Assembly (NCBI GenBank): GCA_965248155.1
Contig: CBDFIO010000001.1
Coordinates: 372,001 to 436,000 of the forward strand
Source of the DNA: RFSX01 sp965248155
GTDB lineage: Bacteria; Bacteroidota; Bacteroidia; Chitinophagales; Saprospiraceae
DNA: 64,000 nt
Direction: 5' to 3'
Of the stretch, positions 61,628-64,000 are shown in pieces (the first letter of the stretch is position 1; each line of letters opens with the position of its first letter). The position numbers and the translations under genes are program-made. The notes beneath the pieces were generated by a model. The model worked only from the letters and a program-made list of their open reading frames with translations, was not told the origin of the DNA and ran no database searches.

Positions 61628-61822
61628 ATGAAAACCTTATTAAATATTCTACTGGTATTAACATTATTGCCATTTAATGGAGAAGCTCAAATCTTCAAAA
61701 AGATAAAACGTCAAGCCGAAGATAAGTTCATACGAAAGATTGAAGATAAGGTAGTTCAAGTGGCTTCTGATGCAATTGTACGTGCTGCTTACTGTAGGTC
61801 TTCAAACCAAAGTGGACAATAA
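61628..61822 (+). pseudogene. Truncated exported protein, N-terminus of an OmpA-like gene
   Basis: 64 codons, cut by the IS3-family element at 61809. A signal peptide ('LLVLTLLPFNGEAQ') and the basic segment 'FKKIKRQAEDKFIRKIEDKVVQVASDAI' resemble the start of OmpA-family lipid-associated proteins in this phylum, so a large C-terminal domain is missing. The last codons come from the inverted repeat. No remainder was found after the element, where another truncated gene runs the other way. Confidence 0.65.
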
Positions 61823-61832
61823 GTGAATAAAA

Positions 61833-62816
61833 TTAAGTTACACTTTTAAAAGTTAAATTGAAATATTTTTGTCTGCGTTTTTTAAATGTTTTGTGTTTAC
61901 ATAATTTTCTTCTCTTCAGTTTTTCTTCTTTTAATCCATAATAAACATCTGCTGGTGTCAAGTTTTGTAAAGATTCATGATATCTGTGATGGTTATAATA
62001 TTTTACAAATTGTGAAAGAGGAAAACTCAATTCACCTGGGCTGTAATAATGATCCAGTTTAATTACATTTTTCATCGTTCTGTGATACCTTTCAATCTTG
62101 CCTTGCGTTTGAGGATGACCAGGTCTTCCTCTCACATGTTTAATTTTGTAATCATCCAAATAAGAGCTCAACTCTTGACTTAAATAACAAGATCCATTAT
62201 CAGATAATAACTTAGGCGGTTTATTCAAATTTACATTTGGATGGTTTAATGCCTGATTCAAAGTATTTTTTACATCAAGGGTTTTCATCGTTGAGCACAA
62301 CTCCCAACTTATAATGTACCTAGAATAATCATCTAATATAGTCGATAGGTAATACCATCCCCAGCCAATGATTTTGAAATAAGTAAAATCAGTTTGCCAC
62401 ATTTGATTGACAGTTGTTGTTTTGTCTTTAAATTCATCTGCGGCAGATATCAGATCATAATGAGGAGGGTTTATCAGTCCAGCAGATTTCAATATTCTGT
62501 AAACACTGCTTTCGCTTATAAAGTATTGATTCTCATCAGTATACCTGCAAGCCAATTCTCTACAAGAAAGCTCTGAAACTTCCAGTGCCAGATTCAATAT
62601 ATTAGACCTGATCCGATCAGGAATCTTGTTCCAATAGTGCTTCCTTGTACTTTTCTTTTCCTCTAATCCTACAATTCCATTTTCCCGATATTTCTTATAC
62701 CAGTTGTAAAAGGTTGATTTGTGAATACCAATTTCCTTGAGAGTTCTTCTAACACTCCATTCGGATTGCTCAACCAGCCTAATCAGTTCCATCTTTTCTT
62801 TTGCTGTAAATCGCAT
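61833..62816 (-). CDS. IS3-family transposase OrfB with N-terminal helix-turn-helix
   Basis: 327 residues from ATG at 62816. It begins with a helix-turn-helix ('EQSEWSVRRTLKEIGIHKSTFYNWYKKY') followed by the integrase core: Asp in 'MWQTDFTYFK', Asp in 'KLLSDNGSCYLS' and Glu in 'GKIERYHRTMKNVIKLDHY', with 'YYNHHRYHESLQNLTPADVYYG' at the C-terminus. The frame also extends upstream to the A7 tract in orfA, which allows an OrfAB fusion. No lesion is visible. Confidence 0.93.
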   Translation of the reverse strand: MRFTAKEKMELIRLVEQSEWSVRRTLKEIGIHKSTFYNWYKKYRENGIVGLEEKKSTRKHYWNKIPDRIRSNILNLALEVSELSCRELACRYTDENQYFISESSVYRILKSAGLINPPHYDLISAADEFKDKTTTVNQMWQTDFTYFKIIGWGWYYLSTILDDYSRYIISWELCSTMKTLDVKNTLNQALNHPNVNLNKPPKLLSDNGSCYLSQELSSYLDDYKIKHVRGRPGHPQTQGKIERYHRTMKNVIKLDHYYSPGELSFPLSQFVKYYNHHRYHESLQNLTPADVYYGLKEEKLKRRKLCKHKTFKKRRQKYFNLTFKSVT

Positions 62817-62830
62817 ATACTTCTTGAATT

Positions 62831-63181
62831 TTATTTTACTCCATTCAAGCTTTTTTTAAGCACACGATTTTTCAGAGTAAGTTCTGCTACTACCTCTTTA
62901 AGGTCTTGATTTTCTGTCTTTAGATGTTGAACTTCTGAAGTGTTGGCTTCACGTTCTGTATCTCCCTTTAAACGTTTCTTCCCTGCTTCCATGAAATCTT
63001 TACTCCACTTATAATATAGTGGTTGTGAAATCTCTTCTCTTCTACAAAGAGAAGCAACACTTTGTTCTCCTCTTAATCCTTCAATGACTATTCTAATCTT
63101 TTCTTCTGTAGAAAATTTACGTCTTGTCCTTCTTTTTACATCTCGGACATAAGATTCTGCTGATTTGTTTTTCTTGTTCAT
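62831..63181 (-). CDS. IS3-family transposase OrfA
   Basis: 116 residues. A helix-turn-helix ('FSTEEKIRIVIEGLRGEQSVASLCRREEISQPLYYKWSKDF') and a coiled coil ('VQHLKTENQDLKEVVAELTLKNRVLKKSLNG'). It recognises the element ends. Near its 3' end 7 consecutive A precede AGC; a -1 slip there opens the orfB frame, 18-20 codons before the orfB ATG. Confidence 0.9.
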   Translation of the reverse strand: MNKKNKSAESYVRDVKRRTRRKFSTEEKIRIVIEGLRGEQSVASLCRREEISQPLYYKWSKDFMEAGKKRLKGDTEREANTSEVQHLKTENQDLKEVVAELTLKNRVLKKSLNGVK

Positions 63182-63217
63182 AATAAAGTGAATTTAATAG
63201 TTATGTATAACTTAATT

Positions 63218-63505
63218 TTATTCACTTAATGGTCCACTTTTATTTGACGATTTACACATCAATTTAATAATCGAAATTACTTGAGTGTCATCTGAAGTCA
63301 AATGAGAATCTACCACTATTAATTCATTTCGTTCGATATTTAGAGTCTTTACAAGAGCATTAACAGAATAAATACTGCCAGCAGAGAATCCCTTTTCAAT
63401 TCTTTGAATTGTTCTTATTGAAATACCAGAATGTGATGCCAGGTCTTCTTGTGTTAGACCTTTTGCAATTCTGTGAGACTTTAAATTTTTTCTTCGATTG
63501 TCCAA
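63218..63505 (-). pseudogene. XRE-family helix-turn-helix regulator, C-terminally truncated
   Basis: 95 codons; the last ~8 come from the inverted repeat of the IS3 element ('SGPLSE'), so the native gene was cut. The N-terminus is a complete HTH_3 domain: 'SHRIAKGLTQEDLASHSGISIRTIQRIEKGFSAGS'. These often regulate neighbouring genes in stress or mobile-element contexts; its target is unknown. Probably not full function, as a C-terminal effector domain is missing. Confidence 0.75.
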
Positions 63506-63545
63506 ATTGATAAAAGCTTACATTATTAAAATATTGGAGACACGA

Positions 63546-64000
63546 TTAAGGTCGTATTACATTTTCAGCGTTAACAGGTGTGTTTTCTAATATATAATCT
63601 GTCATGAGCGTATATAAATGTCTTCGTGTGTTTTCTCCTTCTCTGATACTATGCGATCTGTTAGGATAGGCCATCATTTGGAATTGCTTGTTATGTTTTA
63701 TTAATTCATTTGCAAGTAGTTCAAGACTTTGATAATGTACATTGTCGTCACCTGTCCCATGAACCAAAAGTAAATTACCTTTTAAGTTTTTAGCATATGT
63801 AATTGGCGAGCCTTTTATAAAATCAGCTTCGTTTTCTTGCGGTAAACCCATATATCTTTCCTGATAAATATTGTCATATAATAATTGATTTGAAACTGAT
63901 GCTATTGATACACCTGTCTGATAAGTTTCAGGATATTGAAACAAAAGGTTCAAAGTCATTGAGCCACCGCCACTCCAACCCCAAACTGCTGTTCGGTTTT
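63546..64000 (-). CDS. S9-family prolyl oligopeptidase (DPP IV-like), C-terminal part
   Basis: The frame runs off the window end. The catalytic triad is visible: Ser in 'VWGWSGGGSMTL' (at the window edge), Asp in 'LLVHGTGDDNVHYQ' and His in 'AYPNRSHSI'. The alpha/beta-hydrolase fold of S9 peptidases cleaves after proline or similar residues. The beta-propeller domain must lie beyond 64000. The gene is separated by 41 bases from the truncated regulator. Confidence 0.92.
   Translation of the reverse strand, partial: NRTAVWGWSGGGSMTLNLLFQYPETYQTGVSIASVSNQLLYDNIYQERYMGLPQENEADFIKGSPITYAKNLKGNLLLVHGTGDDNVHYQSLELLANELIKHNKQFQMMAYPNRSHSIREGENTRRHLYTLMTDYILENTPVNAENVIRP

Larger units (their letters stand above)
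61809..63240 (-). mobile_element. IS3-family insertion sequence, second type
   Basis: About 1432 bp. Inverted repeats AAAGTGGACAATAAGTGAAT (left) and AAAGTGGACCATTAAGTGAA (right, read inward) extend 32-33 bases with one indel and one mismatch. It has orfA and orfB on the minus strand. No target duplication is seen, and both flanking genes are truncated, so it probably took part in a deletion. Unrelated in sequence to the IS3 element at 5115-6303. Confidence 0.9.

Noticed and set aside
61793..61808. TGTAGGTCTTCAAACC left of the IS3 element as the end of another insertion sequence
   Set aside because: It resembles TGTAGCCTTCCC only loosely, and no matching partner end is present.

Overview
This window is chromosomal DNA from a member of the Bacteroidota, with an AT-rich composition and mostly ATG starts that lack Shine-Dalgarno sequences. 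Several starts sit downstream of the Bacteroidota-type -7 element TAnnTTTG. The gene order S12-S7-EF-G-S10 through L17 runs without tuf or adk and is followed by carA-eno. Type IX secretion sorting domains, a CrtY-type lycopene cyclase and a coaX-linked outer-membrane protein also fit. The gene mix suggests a Saprospira-like lineage, but that placement is inference.

Layout. 1-3.9 kb: the tail of a PepC/bleomycin-hydrolase-like protease, then a leftward tolC-macA-like pair followed by a DUF2064 glycosyltransferase with no recognisable start codon. 4.0-4.2 kb: an intact tRNA-Leu(CAA) directly after a half-length tRNA-Leu-like relic. 4.4-7.1 kb: a type IX-secreted repeat protein gene broken by a frameshift, an intact IS3 element and an 11-bp duplication. 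7.1-15.1 kb: a TlpA-like thioredoxin, a di-haem cytochrome lipoprotein, metF, an amidohydrolase, an IS1595 element, a polyprenyl synthase and a GNAT acetyltransferase. 15.2-33.3 kb: the full ribosomal protein supercluster with fusA, secY, map, infA and rpoA, closed by a strong hairpin. 33.4-41.5 kb: carA, eno, a DivIC-like gene and sucD, then truA, a deacetylase-like gene, a sodium:solute symporter and murQ. 41.6-48.8 kb: rhomboid protease, tdk, purH, coaX, an outer-membrane protein and a TPR protein. 48.8-51.0 kb: a 6-phosphofructokinase gene split by an IS982 element and also frameshifted. 51.1-61.6 kb: a second TPR paralogue, lipA, an oxidoreductase, a flippase-like membrane protein, lycopene cyclase, folC, a redoxin, a YihY-family protein, a thioesterase and a coiled-coil protein. 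61.6-64.0 kb: an IS3 element between two truncated genes, then the end of an S9 peptidase.

The core is housekeeping: translation, Sec export, glycolysis/TCA, one-carbon metabolism, purine, CoA and lipoate synthesis. Its most unusual aspect is decay by mobile elements. Four insertion sequences from three families (IS3 twice, IS1595, IS982) occur here; three are linked to broken genes, and the breaks coexist with small indels.

I found no CRISPR array, prophage, secretion-system cluster or defence island. No gene-free stretch longer than about 300 bases remains once the glycosyltransferase extension, the insertion sequences and the pseudogene segments are counted. I do not see a clearly new multi-gene system. 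The best leads are the disrupted pfkA between two TPR paralogues, the tRNA-Leu relic, and the symporter-murQ operon.
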